Below, one piece after another: positions 7,602 to 15,347 of a stretch of DNA of 64,000 nucleotides; the first letter of the stretch is position 1, and every line of letters begins with the position of its first letter. The notes under the pieces are model-generated. The model saw nothing but the letters and a program-made list of their open reading frames with translations, searched no databases and was not told where the DNA came from. Position numbers and translations under genes: made by a program. Source of the DNA: an uncultured Limosilactobacillus sp. (lineage in GTDB: Bacteria; Bacillota; Bacilli; Lactobacillales; Lactobacillaceae); NCBI GenBank assembly GCA_944327195.1, contig CALVGV010000004.1, positions 1 through 64,000 on the forward strand, read 5' to 3'.

Positions 7602-8369
7602 ATGACCAAGAAGACTTTTACTTACCAGGCGCTAACCGACGACCTGGTACAGAACCGCCAGCAGGACTACCAGCTGCCGGCCGACTACCCCTGGGAATTG
7701 CCCGTCCGCACCACCCGGGTAAGAACGATCCGCGCCCTCTGCGGGGCGGCCGCCTTCTGCTACAGCAGGCTTTGGCGCGGGGTGACGGTGGTTGGGGCCG
7801 AGAAGCTGGCCCCCTTTGCCCACCAGGGCTACCTAGTCTACGGCAACCACACCCAGCCGGTCAACGACGTCGCCTTGCCCTACCTAATCGGCGGCCCGCA
7901 GCACTTCTACGCCCTGGCCGCCCCGGCCAACTGGGGCCTGCCGATCCGCCGGCTCCTCCGTCCAGGCGGGGCAATCCCGGTGGCCAAGAACCTGAGGGAA
8001 AGCCGGGCGATGCTGGCGGCGATCCGCCAGGCGCTTGCTTTCGAAGGCCACCTCTTCATCTACCCCGAGGCCCACGTCTGGCCCGGCTACACCAAGATTC
8101 GCCCCTTCCCGGCAACCAGCTTCCGCTTCGCCGTCGAGGCGGCGGTGCCGGTCTTCACCCTCACCACCACCTACCAGGGCTGGCGCCTGCCCGGCCAGGC
8201 CCGCCTGGTGGCCTACGTCGACGGCCCCTTCGAAGCACCGGCTGGCCTCAACGCCCGCGCCAGTCGCCAGTGGCTCCACGACCAGGTCTTCACCCAAATG
8301 CAGGCCCGCGCCGCCCTGAACACGATTGAACCCTATCACTACCAAGAAAGGAGGGTTAGCGATGATTAA
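7602..8369 (+). CDS. PlsC-like (lysophospholipid-type) acyltransferase
   Basis: A 255-residue protein of the PlsC/LPLAT fold. The catalytic block reads NHTQPVND, i.e. His with five residues before Asp instead of the usual four. The substrate block reads LFIYPEAHVW, where FPEG is common. No clear membrane helix apart from a moderately hydrophobic stretch near 45-65. It is the first gene of a four-gene operon with two GT8 glycosyltransferases and a second acyltransferase, so it probably acylates a glycolipid or other glycosylated envelope component. The start is the ATG after GGGAGGGG. Upstream in-frame codons lie before the promoter and are ignored. Confidence 0.78.
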   Translation: MTKKTFTYQALTDDLVQNRQQDYQLPADYPWELPVRTTRVRTIRALCGAAAFCYSRLWRGVTVVGAEKLAPFAHQGYLVYGNHTQPVNDVALPYLIGGPQHFYALAAPANWGLPIRRLLRPGGAIPVAKNLRESRAMLAAIRQALAFEGHLFIYPEAHVWPGYTKIRPFPATSFRFAVEAAVPVFTLTTTYQGWRLPGQARLVAYVDGPFEAPAGLNARASRQWLHDQVFTQMQARAALNTIEPYHYQERRVSDD

Positions 8370-9231
8370 CGTTCTCTTTTGCGGGGACCAGCACGCCGAA
8401 GACGGGGTGCTGATCACCAGCCTTTCTTTAAAGAAGCACGTCAGCGAACCACTCCACCTCTTTATCTTGACCATGGACAAGACGGTCGCCGGCCGCCACT
8501 TCGCCCCCTTCCGCCGCACGACGGCGGCCCTGATCCGGCGAGAAATGCAGGCGGCCAACCCGGCCAGTGAGGTCGACCTGATCGACGGCACGCCGGTCTT
8601 TGACGCCACCCCGCCAACGGCCAACCTGACGACCCGCTTCACCCCGCTGTCGATGCTGCGGCTCTACGCCGACCAACTGGACCTGCCGGACCGCCTGCTC
8701 TACCTCGACAACGACGTCATCTGCCGGCAGGACTTTTCCGCCTTCTACCACCAGGACCTGGAGAAGACCGAGCTGGTCGGCGTCCTCGACCACTACGGCA
8801 AGTGGTTCTTCCACAACCAGTGGCAAGCAATGGACTACCTCAACTCGGGGATCCTGCTGCTGAACCTGGCCGAGATCAAGCGGACCGGCCTCTTCGCCGC
8901 CTGCCGCGACCTGCTCGCCAAGCAGCAGTTCTTCATGCCCGACCAGTCGGCCCTCAACCAGCTGGCCCGCGAGAAGCGGCTCGCCCCGCGGCGCTTCAAC
9001 GACCAGCGCCGCCTCCACGCCGACACCGTCTTCCAGCACTTCACCACTAGCTTCCGCTTCTTCCCCTGGGTCCACACGCTGACGGTGAAGCCCTGGCAGG
9101 TGGACGCGGTCCACGCCCAGCTCCACCTGTACGAGTACGACGACGTCCTGGCCGAATACGAGCGGCTGGCCCCGGCCCTGCGACCGGCCAGCTCCCCGGC
9201 GACCATCAGCCCGGCCCTGGGCGTGGGCTAG
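8362..9231 (+). CDS. Glycosyltransferase family 8 protein (first of two)
   Basis: A 289-residue GT-A fold enzyme of family GT8 (the galactosyl/glucosyltransferases of LgtC/GspA type). Visible motifs are an N-terminal nucleotide-binding strand (NVLFCGDQHAEDGV), the DxD metal site in LLYLDNDVIC and the acceptor-side segment MDYLNSGILLLNL. It overlaps the upstream acyltransferase gene by 8 bp. AAAGGAGG at 8347-8354 defines the ATG at 8362. Sugar donor and acceptor cannot be told from sequence. The neighbouring acyltransferases suggest a lipid-linked product. Confidence 0.85.
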   Translation: MINVLFCGDQHAEDGVLITSLSLKKHVSEPLHLFILTMDKTVAGRHFAPFRRTTAALIRREMQAANPASEVDLIDGTPVFDATPPTANLTTRFTPLSMLRLYADQLDLPDRLLYLDNDVICRQDFSAFYHQDLEKTELVGVLDHYGKWFFHNQWQAMDYLNSGILLLNLAEIKRTGLFAACRDLLAKQQFFMPDQSALNQLAREKRLAPRRFNDQRRLHADTVFQHFTTSFRFFPWVHTLTVKPWQVDAVHAQLHLYEYDDVLAEYERLAPALRPASSPATISPALGVG

Positions 9232-9256
9232 CACCGAAAAGAGAGAGAGGATTGCA

Positions 9257-10219
9257 ATGACTACCACCCCGATTTTTTACACCATCAGCGCCGACTTCGT
9301 GCCCTACGCCGCCGTCGCCCTCCAGTCGCTGGTCACCTTTGCCAGGCCCGGCGACCACTACCAGGTGATCTTCTTGCACGAGGACCTCACCAGCGTTGAC
9401 CAGGCGGCCCTGGGCGACCTGGCCACCAGCCAGGTGGCGGTTGCCTTTTACCAGCTGGACCCAACGGTGCTGGCCGGGATCGCCAACCGGCCGGAGAACT
9501 TCCTCCGCGCCGACTTCTACACCCCGGCGATCTTCTACCGGCTCTTCATCGCCGACCTCTTCCCCCAGTACGACCGCGCCCTCTACGTCGATGCCGATTC
9601 GGTCTGGGCTGCCGACCCGGCCCCGCTGGTCAACCACCCGCTCAACGGCCAGCTGATCGCCGCCGCGCCGGACCTTTCGGTTGCCCACGTTGAACCGATG
9701 CAAGAGTACATCCGTGGGGCGATCGGCGTGCCGGGGGGCGACTACATCAATTCCGGGGTGCTGGTCCTCAACCTCAAGTGCCTCCGCGACGAAGGCTTCA
9801 GCCAGCACTTCCTCAAGCTGGCGCAAAGTTACCACTTCGACTGCATCGCCCCCGACCAGGACTACCTCAACGCCATCTGCCACGGCCAAATCGAGTACTT
9901 GAAGGAGGAGTTCAACGCGATGCCAAAGGATCCCGCCTACGCCAGCGAGGCGGTAGCCCACCCGACCCTGATCCACTACAACCTCTTCTACAAGCCCTGG
10001 CACTTTGGCACGGTGATGTACGGCGAGCAGTTCTGGCAGATCGCCAGCGAGACCCCCTTCGCCAGCCAGTTGCGGGCCGAATTAACCGGCTACGGCAAGG
10101 AGGACCAGGAAGGCGACCGGGCCAAGCTGGACCGGCTGATGGCCAAGGCCGGTCAACTGGCGACGGCGACCCCGTCCTTTGCCAGCGTCGAGGCCGCCAG
10201 CGGGGAGGTGCGCCTATGA
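9257..10219 (+). CDS. Glycosyltransferase family 8 protein (second of two)
   Basis: A 320-residue GT8 enzyme with the nucleotide-binding start IFYTISADFVPYAAVALQSL, the DxD site RALYVDADSVW, the acceptor segment GGDYINSGVLVLNLKC and the C-terminal HYNLFYKPWHFG block that binds the diphosphate in GT8 enzymes. It is related to, but clearly diverged from, the neighbouring GT8, so the pair may add two successive sugars. It ends in an ATGA overlap with the next gene. A 40-residue charged tail follows the catalytic domain. Confidence 0.87.
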   Translation: MTTTPIFYTISADFVPYAAVALQSLVTFARPGDHYQVIFLHEDLTSVDQAALGDLATSQVAVAFYQLDPTVLAGIANRPENFLRADFYTPAIFYRLFIADLFPQYDRALYVDADSVWAADPAPLVNHPLNGQLIAAAPDLSVAHVEPMQEYIRGAIGVPGGDYINSGVLVLNLKCLRDEGFSQHFLKLAQSYHFDCIAPDQDYLNAICHGQIEYLKEEFNAMPKDPAYASEAVAHPTLIHYNLFYKPWHFGTVMYGEQFWQIASETPFASQLRAELTGYGKEDQEGDRAKLDRLMAKAGQLATATPSFASVEAASGEVRL

Positions 10220-11085
10220 TCATCGGGGACCACCGCGAAGTGGTCGTGGCCAACATCGCCCAGGCCGTGGCCAACCAGCAGTTCAACGCCAAGGTCGAAC
10301 CGGGCGACCCAACCCTGACCGCGGCCCAGCGCCAGGAGCTGGTGACCAGCTTCCTGAACCAGCAGGGCCGCTTCGACCGGCGGCTGGAAAACCTGACCGC
10401 GCGGACGATGATGGCCACCATGACGGCGGCGGTCACCCGCACGACCACCGTCAGCGGAATGGAGAAGCTGGCCCTCCTGCCGGCCAACCAGGGGGTGGTG
10501 GTGACCGCCAACCACTTCAACCCGCTCGATAGCCTGGTCGTCCGCCACCTGGCCCTGAAGGCCCACCAGCGGCTCTTCATCGTCGTCCAGGACACCAACC
10601 TGGCGATGGGCGGCCTGATCGGCTTTCTGATGCGCCACCTCGACGTCCTACCACTCTCGCCGGGAATCGACTACCTGGGCAAGACTTTCCCCCGGCTGGT
10701 GGAATCGACGCTGGCGGCCGGCCACTGGCTTTTGATCTACCCGGAAGAGGAAATGTGGTTCAACTACCGCAAGCCGCGGCCACCGAAGCGGGGGGCCTAC
10801 CACTACGCCGCCAAGAACCTGGCGCCGATCCTCCCCTGCTTCATCGAGATCCGCCCCGGCAAGCGGCGGGAAAAGGCGGACCCGAACTTCTTTGAAACCA
10901 GCTACCACCTCCACCTGCTCGACCCGATCTTCCCCGACCCGACCAAGCCGGCCCGGGAGAACGCCCAGCAGATGATGGCGACCGACTTCGCCCAGCGCAA
11001 GGCGGCCTACGAACGGATCTACCACCGGCCCTACGCGGCCCCCTTCGCCCTGGCCGACATCGCCGGTTGGGCACCACAAAACTAA
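10216..11085 (+). CDS. PlsC-like acyltransferase (second in the cassette)
   Basis: A 289-residue LPLAT/PlsC-type protein. The catalytic motif NHFNPLD is a standard HX4D, and the downstream block reads LLIYPEEEMWFNYR. The N-terminal 90 residues are helical and unassigned. The ATG at 10216 overlaps the TGA of the preceding GT8 gene, with GGGAGG at 10203-10208, so translation is coupled. It probably works with the GT8 enzymes on the same envelope molecule. The substrate is unknown. The gene is followed by a strong terminator. Confidence 0.8.
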   Translation: MIIGDHREVVVANIAQAVANQQFNAKVEPGDPTLTAAQRQELVTSFLNQQGRFDRRLENLTARTMMATMTAAVTRTTTVSGMEKLALLPANQGVVVTANHFNPLDSLVVRHLALKAHQRLFIVVQDTNLAMGGLIGFLMRHLDVLPLSPGIDYLGKTFPRLVESTLAAGHWLLIYPEEEMWFNYRKPRPPKRGAYHYAAKNLAPILPCFIEIRPGKRREKADPNFFETSYHLHLLDPIFPDPTKPARENAQQMMATDFAQRKAAYERIYHRPYAAPFALADIAGWAPQN

Positions 11086-11087
11086 GA

Positions 11088-11126
11088 AACGAGGTTGGGA
11101 GAAGCACTCCCAGCCTCGTTTTGCTT
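11088..11126 (+). terminator. Terminator of the acyltransferase/GT8 operon
   Basis: AACGAGGTTGGGAG and CTCCCAGCCTCGTT form a 14-bp stem (one G-U pair) with a 5-base loop, followed by a T-rich tail. Confidence 0.88.
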
Positions 11127-11186
11127 TCGATTGGTGCTATCATAAGGCCAGATCATCCCCACCACCGGGAAAGGAAGGTCCCCGTC

Positions 11187-11735
11187 ATGAATAAGCAACC
11201 CCACCAGGTCGCCCAAACCAAGCAAAACCTGCTCACCGCCCTCTGCCGCCTAGGCAAGGAAAAGCCGCTGAGCAAGCTCTCAGTGACCGCCATTTGCCAG
11301 ACCGCCGGCTACAACCGCACCACCTTTTACAACTACTACCAGGACGTCGAGGACATGGTTGACCAGCTGGCCGCCCAGGAGGTCGGCCGGATCCGGGCCA
11401 ACCTGGCGGAAAACATCCGTCATCACCAGCCCAGCGCGGCCTTCGTGACCACCTTCGCCCGCCTCCACGCCGAGGACGCCGCCTACTACGACTTCCTCTT
11501 TTCGCCCAGCGGCTTCCCGGCCTTTTCGCGAATCGCCCGCCAGGAACTGGCCGGCCTGCTGGGCCAAAAGCTCGGCCTACCGAGCAACGACCCGCGGACG
11601 GCCTACCGGCTCGACTACCTGATCACCGCTAGCCTGACCGTGGTTGGCCACTGGATCGCCAACCAGCGCGACCTGCCGAGCACGGTGATCGCCGACTTGC
11701 TCGGTGAACTGACCCGCCCCCTGCAGAAAAATTAA
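11187..11735 (+). CDS. TetR-family regulator
   Basis: A 182-residue TetR-type protein. The helix-turn-helix reads LSVTAICQTAGYNRTTFYNYYQD (about 32-54), the arrangement seen in DhaS-like and short TetR regulators. The C-terminal domain (TetR_C-like) is about 120 residues. It starts at the ATG at 11187 after AAGGAAGG. It sits alone between the terminator of the GT8 cassette and its own terminator, so its targets are not evident. It may also act on the neighbouring cassette, but no matching operator is obvious. Confidence 0.82.
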   Translation: MNKQPHQVAQTKQNLLTALCRLGKEKPLSKLSVTAICQTAGYNRTTFYNYYQDVEDMVDQLAAQEVGRIRANLAENIRHHQPSAAFVTTFARLHAEDAAYYDFLFSPSGFPAFSRIARQELAGLLGQKLGLPSNDPRTAYRLDYLITASLTVVGHWIANQRDLPSTVIADLLGELTRPLQKN

Positions 11736-11744
11736 TTTCAAGAC

Positions 11745-11790
11745 AAACAATCCCCCGCCTGCCGTGCCCTGCAAGCGGGGGATTGTTTTT
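11745..11790 (+). terminator. Terminator after the TetR gene at 11187
   Basis: AAACAATCCCCCGC pairs with GCGGGGGATTGTTT across a 16-base loop and is followed by T residues. It can also serve the minus-strand tetR gene that ends at 11815. Confidence 0.8.
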
Positions 11791-11814
11791 GAATTGAGCG
11801 CCTTCACTAAGCGG

Positions 11815-12402
11815 CTAGTCGACGGTCAGGCTTCGCAGGAGTTGTTGCTCGAGCAGTTCCTTGTCCGGCAGGGCGGTCAGCGGGGCCGAGTAGCTCTGCA
11901 GGACGTAGGTGCCGAGGAAGCCGACGATCGTCCGCACGATGTCGGTCTCCGTCAGAACGGGGTTGAGCTTGGTTTCGCGCTGGCGGATCTTCTGGACGGC
12001 CTTGCTGATCGCCGCCAGGGCGGTCTTGAAGATCTGCTGGAGCTTGTCGTAGTTGACCGAGTTGGTCAGGTACTCCTGGAACATGATCCGAATTTCCTCG
12101 TGGTGGTCGCGGAAGAAGTCCAGCCGGTCGGAAACCACCAGGTCAACCAGTTCTTCGATCGTGGTGACCTCCGGGATCTGGTTGAAGAAGCCGTCCTTGG
12201 AGTCCTGCACCAGGCCGGCAAAGATGGCTTCCAGGAGCCCCTCCTTGGTCGAGAAGTACTTGAAGACCGTTGCCTGGCTGACCCCCGCCAGGTCGGCAAT
12301 CTCCTGGGTGGTCGTCTTTTGGTAGCCCTGCTTTGCAAAGAGGGTCTTGGCCGCGGCCAGGGCCTTTTTCTTGCCCGGTGGCATTGGTTTTGCCTTGTCC
12401 AT
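11815..12402 (-). CDS. TetR-family regulator, paralogue of the exporter repressor
   Basis: A 195-residue TetR protein with helix-turn-helix TTTQEIADLAGVSQATVFKYFSTKEGLL (about 30-57). The start is taken as the ATG at 12402 (MDKAKP) because AAAGGA lies 8 bases upstream; the ATG six bases earlier in the mRNA would sit on the ribosome binding site. It resembles the neighbouring TetR at 12726-13322 along its whole length, including closely similar C-termini (LLRSLTVD versus ILRSLTVDS), so the two arose by duplication. It is downstream of the ABC exporter operon but separated from it by a structured repeat. Confidence 0.85.
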   Translation of the reverse strand: MDKAKPMPPGKKKALAAAKTLFAKQGYQKTTTQEIADLAGVSQATVFKYFSTKEGLLEAIFAGLVQDSKDGFFNQIPEVTTIEELVDLVVSDRLDFFRDHHEEIRIMFQEYLTNSVNYDKLQQIFKTALAAISKAVQKIRQRETKLNPVLTETDIVRTIVGFLGTYVLQSYSAPLTALPDKELLEQQLLRSLTVD

Positions 12403-12725
12403 TTCAATCATCCTTTCCAATCTGCTAGGGGGGTGGGGCCTCCGGGAAGGAGCTGCTGGGAGACTGGAACGGGGTGGGCACAACTTTGAGCCCGTTCCGG
12501 TCTCAAAGCTTGGCCTTCCACTAGGCGATAAATCGCCAAGTGGAACGACACCCCTGAGCTCCCGGGTCTCCTTCCCTCCGGCCGGTGAGTCTAAGCAAAA
12601 GCTACCCCTTCTTGAGAGAAATCCGGGTGGTAAATGCTTACTGACCCGGTGCAAGTCGGCTTGCCCTCCTTTGGCTAGCGGCCTGCAGTCACAGCTAATC
12701 CCCCTCGCTCATCATTCATATTCTA
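12403..12725. other. Intergenic region between two tetR genes
   Basis: Besides repeat copy A (12436-12586), the remaining ~140 bases up to 12725 carry no convincing ORF. They contain GC-rich stretches such as CCGGGTGG and ACCCGG (about 12623-12648) that can pair. No promoter is obvious on the minus strand for the tetR at 11815. Confidence 0.5.
12436..12586 (-). repeat. Dispersed structured repeat, copy A
   Basis: One of four related intergenic elements (others at 29134, 52716 and 54352). Read on the minus strand it starts CCGGCCGGAGGGAAGG and ends CTTCCCGGAGGCCCC, imperfectly inverted ends. It holds a first hairpin TTCCACT-tGGCGAT/ATCGCCt-AGTGGAA and a second, CTTTGAG/CTCAAAG. Between the second hairpin and the 3' end is the conserved stretch GTGCCCACCCCGTTCCAGTC. 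Its orientation matches the flanking tetR genes. Confidence 0.85.
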
Positions 12726-13322
12726 CTACGAATCAACGGTCAGGCTTCGTAGAATCTGCTCCTCCAGGACGGCCGGCGTGGGGCGCGGGGCCCCCGGCAG
12801 GTACACCTGCTGGAGGAGGTAGGTGGAGATGAAGCCGACGATCGTCCGCATCACGTCGACCGCGCTACAGGTAGGATTCAGCCGGGTGGGGTGGCGGCGA
12901 ATCCGGTTCACCGCCTGGTTGAAGGAGTAGTTGGCAAAGACCACCAGCTCGTCGAGGTTGAAGAGCTCCGGGTTGCCCACCAAATACTCCTGGACGATGA
13001 TCATGATCTCCAGCTGGTGGTGCTCAAAGAAGACCAAGCGGTCCGCGACCACCAGGTGAGTCAGCTCCTCGAGGCTATCCACCGCCTGGACGCGGAGGAA
13101 GAAGTCGGTCTTGCTGGTTTCGGCCAGGTCATCGACGATCGCCCGCAGGAGGGCTTCCTTTGACTCGTAGTACTTGAAGATCGTCGCCGGGCTGATTCCA
13201 GCTAGGGCGGCGATCTCCTTGGTAGTGGTATTTTGGTAGCCGCGGCGGGCAAAGAGAACCTTAGCCGCCTTGAGCGCCTTGCGCTTGCCCGGCGGGTCAC
13301 CAATTAGCCTGCGGCCTGGCAT
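12726..13322 (-). CDS. TetR-family repressor of the adjacent ABC-2 exporter operon
   Basis: A 198-residue TetR regulator with helix-turn-helix TTTKEIAALAGISPATIFKYYESKEALL (about 32-59). It is the third gene of the ATPase-permease-tetR operon and starts 3 bases after the permease stop. The operon promoter carries two TetR-type inverted repeats (15192-15249), so this protein probably represses its own operon and is released by an exported compound. The ligand is unknown. It is paralogous to the TetR at 11815-12402. Confidence 0.87.
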   Translation of the reverse strand: MPGRRLIGDPPGKRKALKAAKVLFARRGYQNTTTKEIAALAGISPATIFKYYESKEALLRAIVDDLAETSKTDFFLRVQAVDSLEELTHLVVADRLVFFEHHQLEIMIIVQEYLVGNPELFNLDELVVFANYSFNQAVNRIRRHPTRLNPTCSAVDVMRTIVGFISTYLLQQVYLPGAPRPTPAVLEEQILRSLTVDS

Positions 13323-13325
13323 TTG

Positions 13326-14444
13326 CTAGACCTTCCGGTACCGCTTCATCGCCAGGATGTTGAGCGAGCCGAGAACGACGATGAAGATCAAGAGGGCGCA
13401 GATATCACCACCGAGGTTGGCCAGGCTCGTCCCCTTCATCACAATTTCGGTCAGGGCGTCCCCGGCGTAGGTCAGTGGCAGGATCTTGCCGAAGTCTTGG
13501 ACCCAGGAAGCCATCGTGTCGAGCGGGATGATCCCGGAGAAGAGCAGTTGCGGCACGATCACGATCGGGATGAACTGCATCATCTGGAACTCGGAGCTGG
13601 CCAAGGTCGATAGCAGCATCCCGAAGGTCAGGGCCACCAGGGCGAGGAGGACGTTGATCACGATGATGCTAAAGACGCTGCCGACCACTTCGATCTTCAT
13701 GATCCAGATGGCCGAGTAAACGACGATGATCGTTTGAACCACCGCCAGCAGGCCGTAGCTGATCAGGTAACCGGAAACGATTTCGCCCCGCTTAACTGGC
13801 GTGGCCAGGAGCCGGTCGAGGGTCCCGCTGGTCCGTTCGCCCAGCATCCCCATCCCGGAAATCAGGAAGACGAAGAAGCCCATCATCAGCGGAATCATCT
13901 TGCTAAAGAAGTTGGTGTCGGCGTCACCGTAGTTGTAGTGGTTGGTGATCTTGGTGGTGGAGCCGGCGCTGCTCTTAATGGTGCTGGTCTGGGCGGTTTG
14001 CCCGGTCAGTTGGGCCAGTTGCGCCTGCAGGGCGGCGCTGGTCTTGGCCATCGTGGTCATCTTCCCCTTGAGGATGGCCGCCTTCAGGGCCGCCTTGGCG
14101 ACCGAGGTCTTGGTTGGGTCGATGTTGGCGTAGGTCACCTTGTAGTGGTTGCTGCTAGTCTCGGTCAGCACCGCGTCGACCTTGTAGTGCTTGAGCTTGT
14201 CGTTGGCGGTTGACTTCTTATCGTACTTGACCACCGAAACGTGCTTGGTCTTGTCCAGAGTCTTGGTGATCTGGGAATCAACCCCGACGGTGGCGATTTT
14301 GACGCTGGTGGTAGTGTTGGCCGAGAACATGATGTTCAAGAGCCACAGGACCAGGATTGGCATGATCAAGACCATTGCCAGGGTCCGCTTATCGCGGAGC
14401 AGTTCACGGCCGATCCGGCCGGCAATTGCTAGTACTCGTTTCAT
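13326..14444 (-). CDS. ABC-2 type exporter permease (YhgE/NatB/DrrB-like)
   Basis: A 372-residue membrane protein of the ABC-2 superfamily (ABC2_membrane_3 layout). It has an N-terminal helix (about 22-44), an extracytoplasmic domain of about 150 residues containing a KTSAALQAQL-type helical stretch, and five or more C-terminal helices (FFSKMIPLMMGFFVFLISGMG and on), with the motif GERTSGTLDRLLATP characteristic of the family. It overlaps the ATPase gene by 4 bp. It probably exports a toxic compound or drug. The substrate is unknown. Confidence 0.88.
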   Translation of the reverse strand: MKRVLAIAGRIGRELLRDKRTLAMVLIMPILVLWLLNIMFSANTTTSVKIATVGVDSQITKTLDKTKHVSVVKYDKKSTANDKLKHYKVDAVLTETSSNHYKVTYANIDPTKTSVAKAALKAAILKGKMTTMAKTSAALQAQLAQLTGQTAQTSTIKSSAGSTTKITNHYNYGDADTNFFSKMIPLMMGFFVFLISGMGMLGERTSGTLDRLLATPVKRGEIVSGYLISYGLLAVVQTIIVVYSAIWIMKIEVVGSVFSIIVINVLLALVALTFGMLLSTLASSEFQMMQFIPIVIVPQLLFSGIIPLDTMASWVQDFGKILPLTYAGDALTEIVMKGTSLANLGGDICALLIFIVVLGSLNILAMKRYRKV

Positions 14445-15166
14445 TTTTCTAACTCCCCTTCCGCGGCCAAGAAGACCTCTTCGATCGTTGGCACCTTGTA
14501 CTCTGCTTCCAGCTTCTTTGGTTCATCGAAGGCCAGCACCTTCCCGCCCAACAGCAAGGCCACCCGGTCGGTCAGTTCGGCCTCGTCCATCACGTGGGTG
14601 GTGACCAGGACGCTGCGGCCGGCATCCCGCAGGCGGTGCAGTTCGTCCCAGATCTTCTTGCGTAGCGACGGGTCGATCCCGACGGTCGGTTCGTCTAGCA
14701 CCAGCAGGTCCGGGTCACCGAGGAGGGCGATCGCCAGCGACAGGCGCCGCTTCATCCCGCCGGAGAAGTTGCTAACCCGCTTGGTCAGGTCGTCGGTCAG
14801 GTCAACCACCTGGGCCACGTGGTCGATTTCGCTGGTCAGCTGCTGGCCGTCGACCCCCTTCATCTTGCCGTAGAAGACGAGGTTTTCCTTGGCGCTCAGC
14901 GATTCGTACAGGGCGTCGGACTGGGCCATGTAGCCGATGTTGCCGAGGATCTTGCGGTTGGGCATCTGGGTGTCTAAGACCAGGGCCTTCCCGCCGTCGG
15001 CCTTTTCCATCCCGAGCATCGTCTTGATGACGGTCGACTTGCCGGCCCCCGACGGCCCGATCAGGCCAACGATTTCGCCGGGCTTAACGGTCAGGTTGAC
15101 GTCTTCTAGGACAACCTGCTTGCCGAAGACTTTCTTTAAGTGTTGGATATCAATTGATGGATTCAT
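14441..15166 (-). CDS. ABC exporter ATP-binding protein
   Basis: A 241-residue ABC ATPase of the drug-exporter (DrrA/CcmA) group. It has Walker A GPSGAGKS (about 38-45), signature FSGGMKRRLS, Walker B LLVLDEPTVGIDP and the H-loop VTTHVMDEAELTD. The start is the ATG at 15166 (MNPSID), preceded by AAGGGGG at a suitable distance; longer in-frame starts lie within the regulatory region. It is the first gene of the operon with the ABC-2 permease and TetR. Confidence 0.9.
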   Translation of the reverse strand: MNPSIDIQHLKKVFGKQVVLEDVNLTVKPGEIVGLIGPSGAGKSTVIKTMLGMEKADGGKALVLDTQMPNRKILGNIGYMAQSDALYESLSAKENLVFYGKMKGVDGQQLTSEIDHVAQVVDLTDDLTKRVSNFSGGMKRRLSLAIALLGDPDLLVLDEPTVGIDPSLRKKIWDELHRLRDAGRSVLVTTHVMDEAELTDRVALLLGGKVLAFDEPKKLEAEYKVPTIEEVFLAAEGELEK

Positions 15167-15191
15167 CTTCGTTTCCCCCTTCTTGCTTTTT

Positions 15192-15256
15192 GTGAGTGAT
15201 TGGTCACTCACCTTTTGATCATCTTCGATTATAGTGATCAGTCACTCACCTGTCAA
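15192..15256 (-). promoter_or_regulatory. Consensus promoter with two TetR-type operators for the ABC-2 exporter operon
   Basis: On the minus strand, TTGACA (15256-15251) and TATAAT (15233-15228) are spaced by exactly 17 bp, a full consensus sigma-A promoter. Operator 1 (15192-15211) is GTGAGTGA-TTGG-TCACTCAC, a perfect 8-bp inverted repeat just downstream of the start of transcription. Operator 2 (15230-15249) has a complete TCACTCAC arm and a partial AGTGA arm and fills the space between -35 and -10. A strong promoter that can be blocked twice fits tight repression by the operon's own TetR. Confidence 0.85.
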
Positions 15257-15347
15257 GCGGGGGCGGAAAACTTTTTTGCCAAATTTCGGTCGCCCCCGCC
15301 AAAAGCCGGTACAATAGGGATAAGACGCACACGAAAGGAAGGGTAAC

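Noticed and set aside
9778..10215. N-terminal extension of the second acyltransferase
   Set aside because: It overlaps the GT8 gene in another frame. The ATG at 10216, with GGGAGG and an ATGA junction, is the natural start.
12403..12654. N-terminal extension of the TetR at 11815
   Set aside because: The extra residues are encoded by dispersed repeat copy A and lie upstream of a good ribosome binding site.
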